Position numbers and translations under genes: made by a program | Source of the DNA: Theropithecus gelada | Lineage: Eukaryota; Chordata; Mammalia; Primates; Cercopithecidae | Direction of reading: 5' to 3' | Assembly (NCBI RefSeq): GCF_003255815.1 | Contig: NC_037668.1 | Span: 66,647,196-66,711,195, forward strand | Length of the DNA stretch: 64,000 nt | In this document: positions 1 through 10,940 of the stretch, piece by piece | Numbering within the stretch: the first letter of the stretch is position 1 | How the letters are laid out: each line of letters starts with the position of its first letter | The notes under the pieces: model-generated | What the model saw: only the letters and a program-made list of their open reading frames with translations | Database searches by the model: none | Told to the model about the DNA's origin: nothing

Positions 1-239
1 CACTTCTTCCACTGCTACCTCTGTAGGCAGTTTCTGCTGAGGAAAACTAATTGTATAGTATGTTTACTATTCAGAACCGCTACTCTTTTAACCTCTTTGC
101 TAGATGCAACTAAGGGCGATAACCTGCTTCCTGCTGGCACCGAGGATTATATCCATATAAGAATTTAACAAAGAAATGGCAGGAAGACCCTTACTACTGT
201 CCAAGGAATTGCTGATGACTACCATAAAAAAAAAAAAAC

Positions 240-339
240 TGTGTTAGCCAGGATGGTCTCGATCTCCTGACCTCGTGATCCGCCCGTCTCGGCCTCCCAA
301 AGTGCTGGGATTACAGGCTTGAGCCACCGCGCCCGGCCG
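240..339 (-). mobile_element. Alu fragment, AluYR-type, 5' part only
   Basis: Antisense copy of the first ~100 bases of an Alu, ending at GGCCGGGCGCG (read on the minus strand). It has the 'CTCAAGCCTGTAATC' and 'GAGACGGGCGGATC' variants seen in the young Old World monkey copies elsewhere in the window. The 3' two thirds are missing. Confidence 0.8.
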
Positions 340-493
340 CAATGAGTAGAATTTCCCTTCTGTCTTTGTCACAAGTTTAAAAACCCCACAGTGTGTATGA
401 AGTAACTATTTGGGGTCTGCTCTTAGCTTGGACTAGTGTAACTCCTTCATGTAATAAACTGAAAAGAGCCACACAGACAAAAAAGAAAAGTCC

Positions 494-768
494 TTTCACA
501 CCTGTAATCCCAGCACTTTGGGAGGCCGAGGCAGGTGGATCATTTGAGGTCAGGAGTTCAAGACCAACCTGGCTAACATGGTGAAACTCCGTCTCCACTA
601 AAAATACAAAAATTAGCCGGGTGTGGCAGCACACGCCTGTAATCCCAGGTACTCGGGAGGCTAAGGCAGGAGAATTACTTGAATCCGGGAGGTGTTTGCA
701 GTGAGCCAAGATCACACCACTGCACTCCAGCCTGGGCAACAAAGTGAGTCTCCATCTCAAAAAAAAAG
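494..768 (+). mobile_element. Alu (AluS-type), 5' truncated
   Basis: Starts inside the left arm ('CACACCTGTAATCCCAGCAC') and runs through both arms to an A-tail. The first ~20 bases of the consensus are absent. Confidence 0.9.
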
Positions 769-1024
769 TGATTATGTGAATCTGAAACTGCTGATGGTCA
801 CAGATCCACCTTCATGATGAAGTCAGATTTATCCTCCAAAGCAATTTCACTAGGTATAAATAAGCTTTTCTAACAGCTTGTTGACATATAATTCACATAC
901 TAGGAAGAAAGGCCAATCAAATTCTTTTTTATATAACACATAGGATTCATCCTTTTGCCATATAAGGTAATATTCACAGGTTTCAAGGATAGGAAGTAGA
1001 TCTCTTTGGGGCCCATTATTTAGC

Positions 1025-1465
1025 CTACCACTTAGGATGATAATGGAACATACCCCATCGGGCTATTGTGAGCATTAGATGAATTAACACATGTAAAACT
1101 TGTATATAGGCCGGGTGCGGTGGCTCACGCCAGTAATCCCAGCACTTTGGGAGGCCAAGGCAGGCTTCTCACAAGGTCAGATGTTCAAGACCAGACTGAC
1201 CAATATGGTGAAACCCCGTCTCTACTAAAAATATAAAAATTAGCCGGGCATGGCAGCATGCGTCTGTAATCCCAACTACTTGGGAGGCTGAGGCAGGAGA
1301 ATTGCTTGAACCCAGGAGGCGTAGGTTGCAGCGAGTCAAGATCATGCCACTCCACTCCAGCCTGGGCGACAGAGCAAGGCTCCGTCTCAAAAAAAAAAGA
1401 AAAAAAACAAAAAACCTTCTATATAGATAGCCCTCGATAAATATTGGCTATTGTTTTTATTATTC
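1025..1465 (+). repeat. MIR SINE split by an Alu
   Basis: The MIR 3' half ('ATTAGATGAATTAACACATG') lies at about 1030-1109 and its terminal part ('CTCGATAAATATTGGCTATT') resumes at 1420-1465. The Alu at 1110-1412 separates the two. A short imperfect duplication (TGTATATA / TCTATATA) flanks the Alu. Confidence 0.7.
1110..1412 (+). mobile_element. Alu (AluS-type), full length
   Basis: Complete dimeric Alu from GGCCGGGTGCGGTGG to an interrupted A-tail. It is inserted in an older MIR. Confidence 0.93.
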
Positions 1466-2357
1466 ATTTCTATAATGCATCTTGTTTTTAGCCATCTCAT
1501 GTCGGAGCACCCTTCTTTCTTTGGGGAAGGCCCTATTATACGGATCTCAACAGGATGTAGAAGCCCCGTTTGAATTACTCAAGTGTAATTACTAAAGTTG
1601 AAGAGAGAATGTATTTCCTTCTGTCCCCTCTCATGTAGGCCATGAGCCAATGAACAGGTGTTGGTCAATAAATTGCTCATGCCTGGGACACTGGAGTCTT
1701 ATTGGACTCAGTGTGAGATTATTAAGGACTGTAACAATGATGTCAAGAGTTTGACAGCAACAAATGTCTACTGGAGGTGTCGTGATCATACTTTTCTTGT
1801 GGTGAGGTGTGATCAAGGAAGGCTATCTAGCTTCTTTTGGCCAGAAAAATTGCTTTCAATTCATTTCCCAAGGCTGCCTTTCCTGTTTTTCCCTTCCTTT
1901 CTGTGAGTTACATAATCTTCTTCTGATAAATTCCTTTCTACCTTAGTTATCCACTTTTGGCTTCTAATGCTGCAGCCAACAATCCTGGTTGGCATTCTAT
2001 TGGGATTCTATTGGTCTGCTGTTTGTAGCCATTAATTAACTATTACTGTTTGACTTTTGGATGATGTGTCCTGAAAGTAAGACTTCGTGGACTTGATTAG
2101 AACAATTTCATGCCATTGAAAAATGCAAGAAAGAGTTAAATTATTATGTCACTTACAGTAAGAAACCAAAAATTCCGGTTTAGATTTTCCAGTTCAAAGC
2201 AAATTTTAAAATTGAGAACTATTGTGAAATGTGGCAGAAAGCCATTCTGCCTGTATCCAGCAACCTGGCACTGTAGAACACCAGATTCAGACATGTATTA
2301 ATTTCAACAAACGGTGCAGGGACAACTGGATAGCCACACATAAAAGAATGAAGTTAG
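1466..2357. other. Intergenic DNA, no gene seen
   Basis: AT-leaning sequence without an exon-like open frame, a clear repeat consensus I can name, or a CpG cluster. Short open frames at 1631-1906 on both strands have no recognisable family signature. Confidence 0.5.
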
Positions 2358-2684
2358 GGCCGGGCGCGGTGGCTCACGCCTGTAATCCCAGCACTTTGGG
2401 AGGCCGAGGCAGGTGGATAACGAGGTCAAGAGATCAAGACCATCCTGGCTAACACGGTGAAACCCCATCTCTACTAAAAAAATACAAAATAAAATTAGCC
2501 AGGTGTGGTGGCAGGTGCCTGTAGACCCAGCTACTTGGGAGGCTGAGGCAGGAGAATGGCGTGACCCTGGGAGGCGGAGCTTGCAGTAAGCCGAGATAGT
2601 GCCACTGCACTCCAGCCTGGGAGACAGAGTGAGACTCCGTCTCAAAAAAAAAAAAAAAGAAGAAGAAGAAGAAGAAGAAGGAAG
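2358..2684 (+). mobile_element. AluY-type with (GAA)n tail
   Basis: Full-length young-type Alu with the 'GAGATCAAGACCATCC' and 'GGAGCTTGCAGT' AluY states. The A-tail has evolved into a (GAA)n microsatellite at about 2658-2682. Confidence 0.92.
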
Positions 2685-2693
2685 TTGGACCTC

Positions 2694-2985
2694 CAGGCCA
2701 GACACAGTGTCTCATGCTTGTAATTCCAGCATCCTGGGAGGCCACGGTGGGTGGATCACCTAAGGTCAGAAGTTAGAGACCAACCTGGCCAACATGGCAA
2801 AACCCTGTCTCTACAAAAATACAAAAAAAAAAAAAAAAAAATTAGGCATGGTGGCATGGGCCTGTAGTCCCAGCTATTCGGGAGGCTGAGGCATGAGACT
2901 CTCTTGAACCTGGAAGGCCAAGGTTGCAATGAACCAAAATCGTGCCACTGCACTCCAGCCTGGGCGATAGAGTGAGACTTTGTCT
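2694..2985 (+). mobile_element. Alu (AluS/J-type)
   Basis: Diverged dimeric Alu directly after the previous one, with a long A-rich linker at about 2824-2840. It ends at 'GAGTGAGACTTTGTCT' without a real tail. Confidence 0.88.
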
Positions 2986-3081
2986 ATTCTACCTTACATC
3001 ATACACGAAAATTAACTCAAAATGGATAACAGACCTGGATGTAAAACTAAAACTACAAAACTCCTAGAAGAAAACATAGGT

Positions 3082-3290
3082 AGCCTAGGCAACATAATGA
3101 GATCCCTTCTCTGCAAAAATTTAAAAGGAATCTGAGTGTGGTGGCCCACATCTGTAGTTCCAGCTACTTGGGAGGCTGAGGTGGGAGAATGACTTGAGGC
3201 CAGGAGGTTGAAGCTGCAGTGAGCCATGATCACAACACTGCACTTCAGCCTGTGTAACAGAGCAAGATTTTGTCTAAAAAAAAAGGGCGG
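3082..3290 (+). mobile_element. Alu (AluJ-type), 5' truncated
   Basis: Begins at 'GCCTAGGCAACATAATGAGA' inside the left arm and keeps the right arm to 'TTTTGTCTAAAA'. The high divergence fits an AluJ. Confidence 0.85.
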
Positions 3291-3517
3291 TGGCAGGGCA
3301 GAAAAGAAAAAAAAAGAAAAAGTAAGTAAGTTGGGGTGTCTCACAATTAACAATTTTTTGCTATACATGATACCACAAGAAAGCAAAAAGAAGAAAACTC
3401 ACCAAATGGGAGATAATAGTTGCAAAATCATATATCCAAGAATGGACTTGTTCAGAATACGGAAAGTACTTTTAAAACACAATGATAAAAAGACATATAG
3501 CTCAATTAAAAATTGGA

Positions 3518-3783
3518 GAAGGGCTTTGGGAGGCCAAGGTGGGAGGATTGCTTGAGTCCAGGAGTTTGAGACGAGCCTGGGCAACATAGCAAGACCTCAT
3601 CTCTACAAAAAATTTAAAAATTAGCTAGACATGGTGACATGTGCCCCTAGCCTTAGCTAGTTGGGAAGCTGAAACAGGAGGATACCTTGAGCCCAGGAGT
3701 TCAAAGTTACTGCGGGCTATGATCACGCTGCTACACTGCAGCCTGGGTAACACAATGAGACTGTATCTCTAAAAAAAAAAAAT
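3518..3783 (+). mobile_element. Alu (AluJ-type), 5' truncated
   Basis: Starts at 'GGCTTTGGGAGGCCAAGGTG'; both arms are otherwise present. It has the old-type 'CTTGAGTCCAGGAGTTTGAG' state and a short A-tail abutting the next Alu. Confidence 0.87.
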
Positions 3784-4083
3784 GGCCGGGCAGGTGGCTC
3801 ACGTCTATAATCCCAGCACTTTGGGAGGTTGAGGCAGGTGGATCATCTGATGTCAGGAGTTCAAGACCAACCTGGCCAAAAAGGAAAAACCCTGTCTCCA
3901 CTAAAAATACAAAAAAATTAGCCGGGTGTGGTGGTGCATGCCGGTAATCCCAGCTACTTGGGAGGCTGAGGTGGGAGAATCGCTTGAACCCAGGAGGCAG
4001 AGGTTGCAGTGAGCCAAGTTTGGGCCATTGCACTCCATCCTGGGAAACAGAGCAAGAGGCCGTCTCAAAAAAAAAAAAAAAAG
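3784..4083 (+). mobile_element. Alu (AluS-type)
   Basis: Full-length dimer, GGCCGGGCAGGTGG to an A16-like tail, immediately downstream of an AluJ tail. It probably inserted into that A-rich site. Confidence 0.92.
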
Positions 4084-4220
4084 GCAAAGAATTTGAACAG
4101 ACATTTGTACAAAGAAAATATGTCAATGGCCAATAAGCACATGAAAAGATGTTCAACATCATTCATCATTGGTTATTAGAGAAATGCAAATCAAAACCAC
4201 AATGAGATGCCACTTCACAC

Positions 4221-5110
4221 CACTGACTTCTGGGGAAGGAAGAGGGTATAGGACATTGAGTTCAACCAATGATTGATACCCAGCCAACAGCCAATGATTC
4301 AATCAATCATGCTTACATAATGAAGCCCCAGTAAAAACTCTGGACAGGCTGGGCATGGTGGCTCATGCCTGTAACTCCAGCACTTTGGGAGGCCGAGGGG
4401 GGCAGATCACGAGGTCAGGAGATTGAGACCATCCTGGCCAGCATGGTGAAACCCTGTCTCTACTAAAACAAAAAAATTAAAAAAAAAAAAATAGCCAGGT
4501 GTGGTGGCAAGCGCCTGTAGTCCCAGCTACTCGGAAAGCTGAGGCAGGGGAATCACTTGAACCCAGGAGGTGGAGGTTGCAGTGAGCCAAGATTGCACCA
4601 CTGCACTGCAGCCTGGTGACAGAGCAAGACTGTCTCAAAAAAAACACAAAAAAACGAAAACACACACACACACAAAAAACTCTGGACAATAAACCATGGT
4701 GGAATTTCCTGGTTGGTAAACAGATCAATGTGTCACGAGGCTGATATTCCCTGATTCCACAGGGAGAAGGCATTCCTCGAAGTTCTGCTCTTGAAACTCT
4801 CCCAGATCTTACCTTGTCTCCTCATTTGGCTAGTCCTGACTTGTATTCTTTATAATAAAGCTGTGATTGTAAGTATATCACTTTCCTGAGTTCTGTGAGT
4901 CATTCTAGTGAATTATCAAACCTGAGTGGGTCTAAGAACCCCCAGATTTGTAGCCAGTTGGTCAGAAATGTGGGTGGCCTGGGGATGCCTGATGTGTGCC
5001 TGGCATTCAAAATGAGGGCAGTCTTACTGGGGACCCTGACCTACAATTTGTGGGTTCTGTGCTAACTTCAAGTGGTTAGTGATAGAATTCTACTGTAGTA
5101 CACCAGTTGG
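4221..5110 (+). repeat. Old LTR-like repeat, split by an Alu
   Basis: Outside the Alu at 4346-4677 this segment resembles a mammalian ERVL-class LTR. It has 'TGAAGCCCCAGTAAAAACTC' upstream, 'TTCTTTATAATAAAGCTGTG' (a polyadenylation-signal region) near 4850, then 'CTGAGTTCTGTGAGTCATTC'. I cannot name the subfamily with confidence. Confidence 0.5.
4346..4677 (+). mobile_element. Alu with A/CA-rich tail
   Basis: Full Alu dimer whose tail has become a (CA)n-containing run at 4660-4675. A clear target-site duplication, AAAACTCTGGACA, flanks it (about 4334 and 4677). Confidence 0.92.
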
Positions 5111-5694
5111 TATAAGAATATTAACTTCTGTGGCAAAAGATGTAATTTAGTTAAGGATCTTGAGATGGAGAGTTCATCCTGAATTATCTGAGTGAGTCTT
5201 AAATACAATCAAAATTTGCTTATAAGGGAGGCAGAGGGAGATTTGATACAGACAGAGGAGGAAGAGGCAACGTGATCACAGAGGCACTGAGAAAGAGGCA
5301 ACGTGACTACCATCTGTGGCTGAACAACTAAGTTGTGTGGAACTCAATGCTGGATCCTTGCCAATCAGGATAGAGTAACAGCTCTAGTGTCTGAATAGCA
5401 ATTGCTATCATCATTCCCCACCCCCACCCATAGTTGCTTATCCATTACTCCCTGCCAAAACCACTCCTTCGGCATCCTGACACAGTTCATCTCTGTCCTT
5501 TCCTCTACTTTTTCCTCTTGCATCTACTGGTAGCTTCTCTCTCTATTCTCCTTGTAAATTCCTCTTGATCTCTTCTTTCATCTAGATGCAACTATCGCAC
5601 AGCTTCTGCTTACTACCTTTTCTTTCTGTGTCTCTACTGCTATTTCATTCACAGTCAATACCTTAAAAATGTTTAGTTTGGTCAAGCACTTTCT
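5111..5694. other. Intergenic DNA, ancient-repeat-like
   Basis: 'TTAAGGATCTTGAGATGGAG' and the GAGGCAACGTGA motif, which occurs twice (about 5265 and 5294), look like a mammalian-wide interspersed repeat. I see no coding signal. Confidence 0.4.
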
Positions 5695-5897
5695 TTTGTT
5701 TTTTGAGATGAGGTCTCACTCCGTCACCCAGGCTGGAGTGCAGAGTCGCAATCACAATTCACTGCAACCTCTGCCTCCTGGGCTCTTGGTGGAGCCATGT
5801 TGCCCAGGCTGGTCTTGAACTCCTGGGCCCAAGCGACCCGCCCACCTCAGCCTCCCAAAGTGCTGGGATTGTGGTCGTGAGCCACCACACCCAGCCT
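5695..5897 (-). mobile_element. Alu with internal deletion
   Basis: Antisense Alu of about 200 bases. The join 'GGGCTCTTGGTGGAGCCATG' shows that most of the middle of the dimer is deleted. Confidence 0.85.
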
Positions 5898-6091
5898 CTC
5901 AAGTACTTTCTGATATGGTGTCCTTGTTGGTTAGAGCACTCATTCTAGACCACCTTATGGTGTTTAGATTCCCTTTAATGAATTCAAAAGAGTTATGTAA
6001 TAGTTACTTATTTTAAAATGTTGATGTTTACAATATGCTGGAAATTCCATCCTTTGTAATATTTAATCTTAAGGTTGAAAAATTTAAATGT

Positions 6092-6420
6092 CGGCCGGGC
6101 GCGGTGGCTCACACCTGTAATCGCAGCACTTTGGGAAGCCGAGGCGGGCGGATCACGCGGTCAGGAGATCGAGACCATCCTGGCTAACATGGTGAAACCC
6201 CGTCTCTACTGAAAATACAAAAAATTTAAAAATTAGCCAGGCGTGGTGGCAGGTACCTGTAGTCCCAGCTACTTGGGAGGCTGAGGCAGGAGAACGGCGT
6301 GAACCCGGGAGACAGAGCTTGCAGTGAGCCGAGATTGCCCCACTGCACTCCAGCCTGAGCGACAGAGTGAGACTCTGTCTCAAAAAAACAAAAAACAAAC
6401 AAAAAAAAGAAAAAGAAAAA
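6092..6420 (+). mobile_element. AluY-type, full length
   Basis: Starts at GGCCGGGCGCGGTGG and carries AluY diagnostic states ('GAGATCGAGACCATCCTGGC', 'GGCGTGAACCCGGGAG'). A decayed tail of A, C and G ends at about 6420. A TTTAAATGTC duplication flanks it (6080s and 6420s). Confidence 0.93.
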
Positions 6421-6548
6421 TTTAAATGTCAACTTAAAAATATGCAAGGGAGTACACAATTTTTCAGAATTGTTTTAGGGGATATGCAACTAAAACAGTT
6501 GGCTCCTGGCCCAACCTCTTTCTTTGCTAGAGTGAAAAATGAGGAGCA

Positions 6549-7186
6549 GGCCAGGTGCAGTGGCGCACACCTGTAATCCCAGCACTTTTTGGGGCCGAGG
6601 CGGGTGGATCACTTGAGATCAGGAGTTCATGAAGAGCCTGGCCAACATGGCGAAACCCTGTCTCTACTAAAAATACAAAAACTGGTTGGGCACGGTGGCT
6701 CCCGCCTGTAATCCCAGGACTTTGAGAGGCCGAGGCGGGCAGATCATGAGGTCAGGAGATCGAGACCATCCTGGCTACTCGGTGAAACCTCGTCTCTACT
6801 AAAAAATACAAAAAATTAGCCGGGCGTGGTGGTGAGCACCTGTAGTCCCAGCTACTCAGGAGGCTGAGGCAGGAGAATAGCATGAACCTGGGAGGCGGAG
6901 CTTGCAGTGAGCCAAGATCGCGCCACTGTACTCCAGCCTGGGCGACAGAGCAAGACTCTGTCTCAAAAAAAATTAAAATAAAATAAAAAATAAATAAATA
7001 AAAATAAAAAAACAGATTAGCCAAGTGTGGTGGTGCATGCCTATAATCTCAGCTACTTGGGAGGCTGAGGCAGGAGAATTGCTTGAACCCCGTAGGTAGA
7101 GGTTGCAGTGAGCCAAGATTGTGCCACTCACTGCACTCCAGCCTGGGTGACAGAGCAAGACTCCGTCTCAAAAAAAAAAAAAAAAT
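6549..7186 (+). mobile_element. AluS-type split by a younger Alu
   Basis: The left arm is at 6549-6682 and the right arm resumes at about 7013-7186. The outer pair of target-site duplications (AATGAGGAGCA near 6538 and 7184) shows that both halves are one insertion. Confidence 0.9.
6683..7012 (+). mobile_element. AluY-type nested in an AluS
   Basis: Full-length AluY inserted into the central A-rich linker of the host Alu. Its tail is a (AAAT)n-like run at 6970-7010. Confidence 0.92.
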
Positions 7187-7251
7187 GAGGAGCAAATATT
7201 ACAGCAAATAATGGGGACAGAAATACTTTGAGCTGCAAAGCAAAATAAAAC

Positions 7252-7555
7252 TAGCCTGGGTGAGGTGGCTCACGCCTGTAATTCCAGCACTTTCGGAGGC
7301 TGAGGTGGGTGGGTCACCTGAGGTCAGGAGTTCAAGACCAGCTTGGCCAACATGGCAAAACCCCAACTCTACTAAAAATACAAAAATTAGCTGGGTGTGG
7401 TGGTACGTGCCTGTAATCCCAGCTACTTGGGAGGCTAAGGCAGGAGAATCGCTTGAACCTGGGAGGCAGAGGTTGCAGTGAGTCGAGATTGCACCATTGC
7501 ACTCCAGTCTGGGTGACAGAGTGAGTGAGACTCCATCTCAAAAACAAAAAAAAAA
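7252..7555 (+). mobile_element. Alu (AluS-type)
   Basis: Full-length dimer beginning at 'AGCCTGGGTGAGGTGGCTCA' and ending in an A-tail with one C. Confidence 0.92.
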
Positions 7556-7639
7556 GGTAAAGGAAAACTAACTGAATACAAGCACCAGCACTGGGGGAAA
7601 CATTCTGACTTTATTCATAATAAGAGTTATGCTAAACAT

Positions 7640-7815
7640 TTGAAATGCAGTATCTTGGTTAATTCTGACAACCTGTGATGCAGGTTCATTTTACAGGTGA
7701 GGAAACTGAGGCTTAGAGAGGTTGTGACTAGACTAGGGTTATACAATGTTGGCCATAACAGAGCTGGAATTTGAACCTGCATCTGCCTGATCCCATGTCT
7801 GTGTTTTAACTGTAT
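7640..7815 (-). repeat. MIR SINE
   Basis: 'TTTTACAGGTGAGGAAACTG' and 'GAGCTGGAATTTGAACCTGC' are the reverse complement of the conserved MIR core and tRNA-related part. Confidence 0.85.
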
Positions 7816-8289
7816 CATTGTGCTGTTTGGCAGACAGAAGAGAGGCCTCCCTGTCTCTCATCTCTGGGACTGGCAGTGACCGCACCAGTGGCAGCCAGCA
7901 GCGGCAGCAGGCAGATCCACACCAGCAGAGAGCAGGCTGAGCAATAGCTCTGGAGTGATGGCAAGAAGACCCAAGGCACTGTGGTACCTGTTGTCAACAC
8001 TCAGATTCTGTAACCTGTATCAGAGGAAGATGGAGTGACCTCTGGTGGCCTAAGAAAAGCCACCATGCCCGTACCATGTGGAGAGCTAGGAAGGGAGGTC
8101 TCTACTGTCTTGTCCTGTCTTAGTGGGTACAATCGTGGATTGTCAGGAAAAGGTGGCTGGCAGGGGGAACAGTTGCTACTACCTCATTGTTCTGCCTTTG
8201 CTCTGTGATCCTTTGACACTCATGGCATTCAGCTATACCTCTCTTTTCCTACCTTTAATTTGTCATCCTCTGCCAACTTTCTATTCACT

Positions 8290-8750
8290 CTTCCTCAAAA
8301 GTAACACAGTATATTGGCTAAGTTCATGGACTCCAAACTTGGACTTTTTTTTTTTTTTTTTTTTTTTTGAAACAGAGTCTCACTCTGTCACCTAACCTGG
8401 AGTGCAATAGCGCAATCTCGGCTCACTGCAACCTCCCTCCACCTCCCGGGTTCAAACGATTCTCCTGCTTCAGCCTCCCTAGTACCTGGGACTACAGGCA
8501 CGCGCCACCACACCCGGTTAATTTTTTATTTTTAGTAGAGACGGGGTTTCACCATATTGGCCAAGCTGGTCTTGAACTCCTGACCTCCCGTGATCCGTCC
8601 ACCTTGGCCTCCCAAAGTGCTGGGATTACAGGCGTGAGCCACCGTGCCCGGCCCAAACTTGGACTTTTTGAATCCTCACCCCATTCCTTACTACTGTATA
8701 GTCTTGGATGAATTACAGAAACTCCGTATTCCTTAGTTTCCTCTTTTAAA
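8290..8750 (+). repeat. MIR SINE split by an Alu
   Basis: MIR-like 'TTCATGGACTCCAAACTTGG' precedes the Alu at 8346-8653. MIR-like sequence ending in 'TTCCTTAGTTTCCTC' follows it. Confidence 0.65.
8346..8653 (-). mobile_element. Alu (AluS-type), full length
   Basis: Antisense Alu with a 23-base T run and a perfect AAACTTGGACTTTT target-site duplication (about 8334 and 8655). Confidence 0.95.
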
Positions 8751-8759
8751 TTCTACATG

Positions 8760-9215
8760 CAAATCTGCATGACTCCGATCCATTCTTTTTAATAGCTGCA
8801 TAAAATATACCATAATTCATGAAATCACTACTTGAATAATGAATATTCTCTTTAATCTCAGTGTTTAGCTTCCGCGAACGATAGCTAATAAACATGCTTA
8901 TAGATATATTCCAGTGCTTTTCTTTTATAGGATGCCTGCCCTGAAGTGGGATTCGTAGATGAAAGGATATATTTTTATTTTTACTAACTGATGCTGGAAT
9001 GTACTCCCAAAAGGCTGTAACAGTTTACAGCAATATATAATAACATCTCTTTTTGTGCAATTTCACCAGCAATAAATGTTATCTGAACTTTTAAACTTTC
9101 ACAGGCTGATAAGTAAAAGCGATGTTTCATTGTTACTTTAACTTGCATTTAGTCCCCTTCTTGTCAGTTTGTAGGCATTCCTTCTGTGATAAATGTTAAC
9201 AGTCTGTTCTCTCTA
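8760..9215 (-). mobile_element. Old L1 3' fragment (L1M-like)
   Basis: Antisense L1-like sequence: 'AATAGCTGCATAAAATATAC', 'GATGCTGGAATGTACTCCCA' and 'AACTTGCATTTAGTCCCCTT' match the general form of L1 3' regions. Strongly diverged. Confidence 0.6.
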
Positions 9216-9222
9216 TTGCTAT

Positions 9223-9527
9223 TTTTTTTTTTTTTTTTTTTTTTTTGAGATGGAGTCTCGCTCTGTCATCAGGCTGGAGTACAGTGGCGCGATCTTGGAT
9301 CACTGCAACCTCTGCCTCCTGGGTTCAGGGGATTCTTGTTCCTCAGCCTCCTGAGTAGCTGGGATTACAGGCACCTGCCACTGCACCCAGCTAATTTTTG
9401 TATTTTTAGTGGAGATGAGGTTTCACCATGTTGGCCAGGATGGTCTCGATCTCCCGACCTCGTGATCCGCCTGCCTCAAGCCTCCCAAAGTGCTGGGATT
9501 ACAAGCGTGAGCCACCGGGCCTGGCCT
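9223..9527 (-). mobile_element. Alu (AluS/Y-type)
   Basis: Antisense full-length Alu with a long T run. A TCTATTGC duplication flanks it near 9211 and 9526. Confidence 0.92.
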
Positions 9528-9787
9528 CTATTGCATTTTTCCTCGGATATGTTGTTTGTTTACAAACTTATTTAAAAGGTTTTATTTCATCAAGTACAGT
9601 TGGTGCTTAAAAAACAAGAACATTAGGAGTGCCAATCCCCCATGCAGTTGAAAATCCACATTTAACTTCTGACTGTCCAAAGCCTTAACTGCTATTAGCC
9701 TACAGTTGATGGAAGCCTTACCAATATCTTAAATGCTGATTAATACATATTAATACATATTTTGTATGTTATATGTATACTGCATTC

Positions 9788-10085
9788 TTTTTTTTCTTTT
9801 CTGAGATGGAGTTCCACTCTTGTTGCCCAGGCTAGAGTGCAATGGCGCAATCTCTGGCTCACTGCAACCTCCACCTCCGGGGTTCAAGCGATTCGCCTGC
9901 CGCAGCCTCCTGAGTAGCTGGGATTCCAGGTGTGCACCACTACGTCTGGCTAATTTTTGTATTTTTAATAGAGATGGGGTTTCACCATGTTGGTCAGGCT
10001 GGTCTCAAACTCCTGACCTTGTGATCCGCCCACCTTGGCCTCCCAAAGTGCTGGGATTACAGGCATGAGCCACCACGCCTGGCCT
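9788..10085 (-). mobile_element. Alu (AluS-type) inside the Tigger
   Basis: Antisense full-length Alu. Target-site copies are TACTGCATTCTT (about 9779) and CTACTGTATTCTT (about 10087), both within Tigger sequence. Confidence 0.93.
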
Positions 10086-10146
10086 ATCTACTGTATTCTT
10101 ACAATAAAGTAAGCTAGAGAAAAGAAAATGTTATTAAGAAAATTAT

Positions 10147-10430
10147 GGGCCAGGCTCAGTGGCTCAGGCCTATAATCCCAGCACTTTGGGAGGCCGAGGC
10201 AGGCGGATCACCTGAGGTCAGGAGTTTGAGACCAGCCTGACCAACATGCAGAAACCCTGTCTCTACTAAAAATACAAAAATTAGCCAGGCATGGTGGCAC
10301 ATGCCTGTAATCCCAGCCACTCAGTAGGCTGAGGCAGGAGAATCGCTGGAATCCAGGAAGCACGGGTTTTGGTGAGCTGAGATCATGCCATTGCACTCCA
10401 GCCTGGGCAACAAGAGCGAAACTCCATGAA
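10147..10430 (+). mobile_element. Alu (AluS-type) with expanded purine tail
   Basis: Sense Alu ending at 'GAGCGAAACTCCATG'. Its tail is the GGGA/GGAA microsatellite that follows. Target-site copies GAAAATTATGG lie at about 10138 and 10613, so Alu plus microsatellite form one insertion. Confidence 0.92.
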
Positions 10431-10618
10431 AGAAAAAGAGAGAGAGAGGGAGGGAGGGAGGGAGAGAGGGAGAGAGGGAGAGAGGGAGGGAGGGAGGGAG
10501 GCAGGGAGGGAGGAAGGAAGGAAGGAAGGAAGGAAGGAAGGAAGGAAGGAAGGAAGGAGGGAGGGAGGGAGGGAGGGAGGGAGGGAGGAAGAAAAGAAAG
10601 AAGGAAAGTAAGAGAAAA
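10430..10618 (+). repeat. (GGGA)n/(GGAA)n/(GA)n microsatellite
   Basis: About 190 bases of pure purine: GA-rich start, GGGA blocks, an uninterrupted GGAA run at about 10511-10556, then GGGA again. It forms the tail of the preceding Alu. GGAA repeats can bind ETS-family factors in general; no effect can be inferred here. Confidence 0.95.
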
Positions 10619-10621
10619 TTA

Positions 10622-10940
10622 TGGACAGGAGCAGTGGTTCGCACTGCTTACAAGCCCAGCACTTTGGGAGGCCGAGGCAGGCGGATCGCCTGAGGTCGGG
10701 AGTTTGAGACCAGCCTGACCAACATGCAAAAACCCCATCTCTACTAAAAATACAAAATTAGCCAGGCGTGGTGGTGCATGCCTGTAATCCCAGCTGCTCA
10801 GGAGGCTGAGGCAGGAGAATCACTTGAACCTGGGAGGTGGAGGTTCTCGTGAGCCAAGATCGTGTCACTGCACTCTAACCTGGGCAACAAGAGCAAAACT
10901 CCATCTCAAAAAAAAAAAAAAAAAAAGAAAAGAAAGGAAA
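10622..10940 (+). mobile_element. Alu (AluS-type) inside the Tigger
   Basis: Sense dimer from 'GGACAGGAGCAGTGG' to a long A-tail that decays into AAAAG repeats. Confidence 0.9.

Larger units (their letters stand above)
2986..4220 (+). mobile_element. L1 ORF2 3' region, fragmented by three Alus
   Basis: Three sense-strand pieces belong to the C-terminal part of L1 ORF2 and remain in consensus order: 2986-3080 (around 'AACTCAAAATGGATAACAGA'), 3310-3517, and 4084-4220 ('ATGAAAAGATGTTCAACATC'). Alus at 3082, 3518 and 3784 separate them. No long reading frame survives. Confidence 0.8.

Noticed and set aside
377..760. Many open frames of 60-200 codons rich in 'SQVAGITG', 'FLVETGFHHVGQAGLELL' and similar words (for example 377-760, 24535-25131, 15660-16082)
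   Set aside because: They are translated antisense or sense Alu sequence. The same peptides recur at dozens of places in the window and none has a promoter or splice context of its own.
10321..10644. Proline/serine- and glutamate/arginine-repeat frames on both strands
   Set aside because: Translation of the GGGA/GGAA microsatellite.
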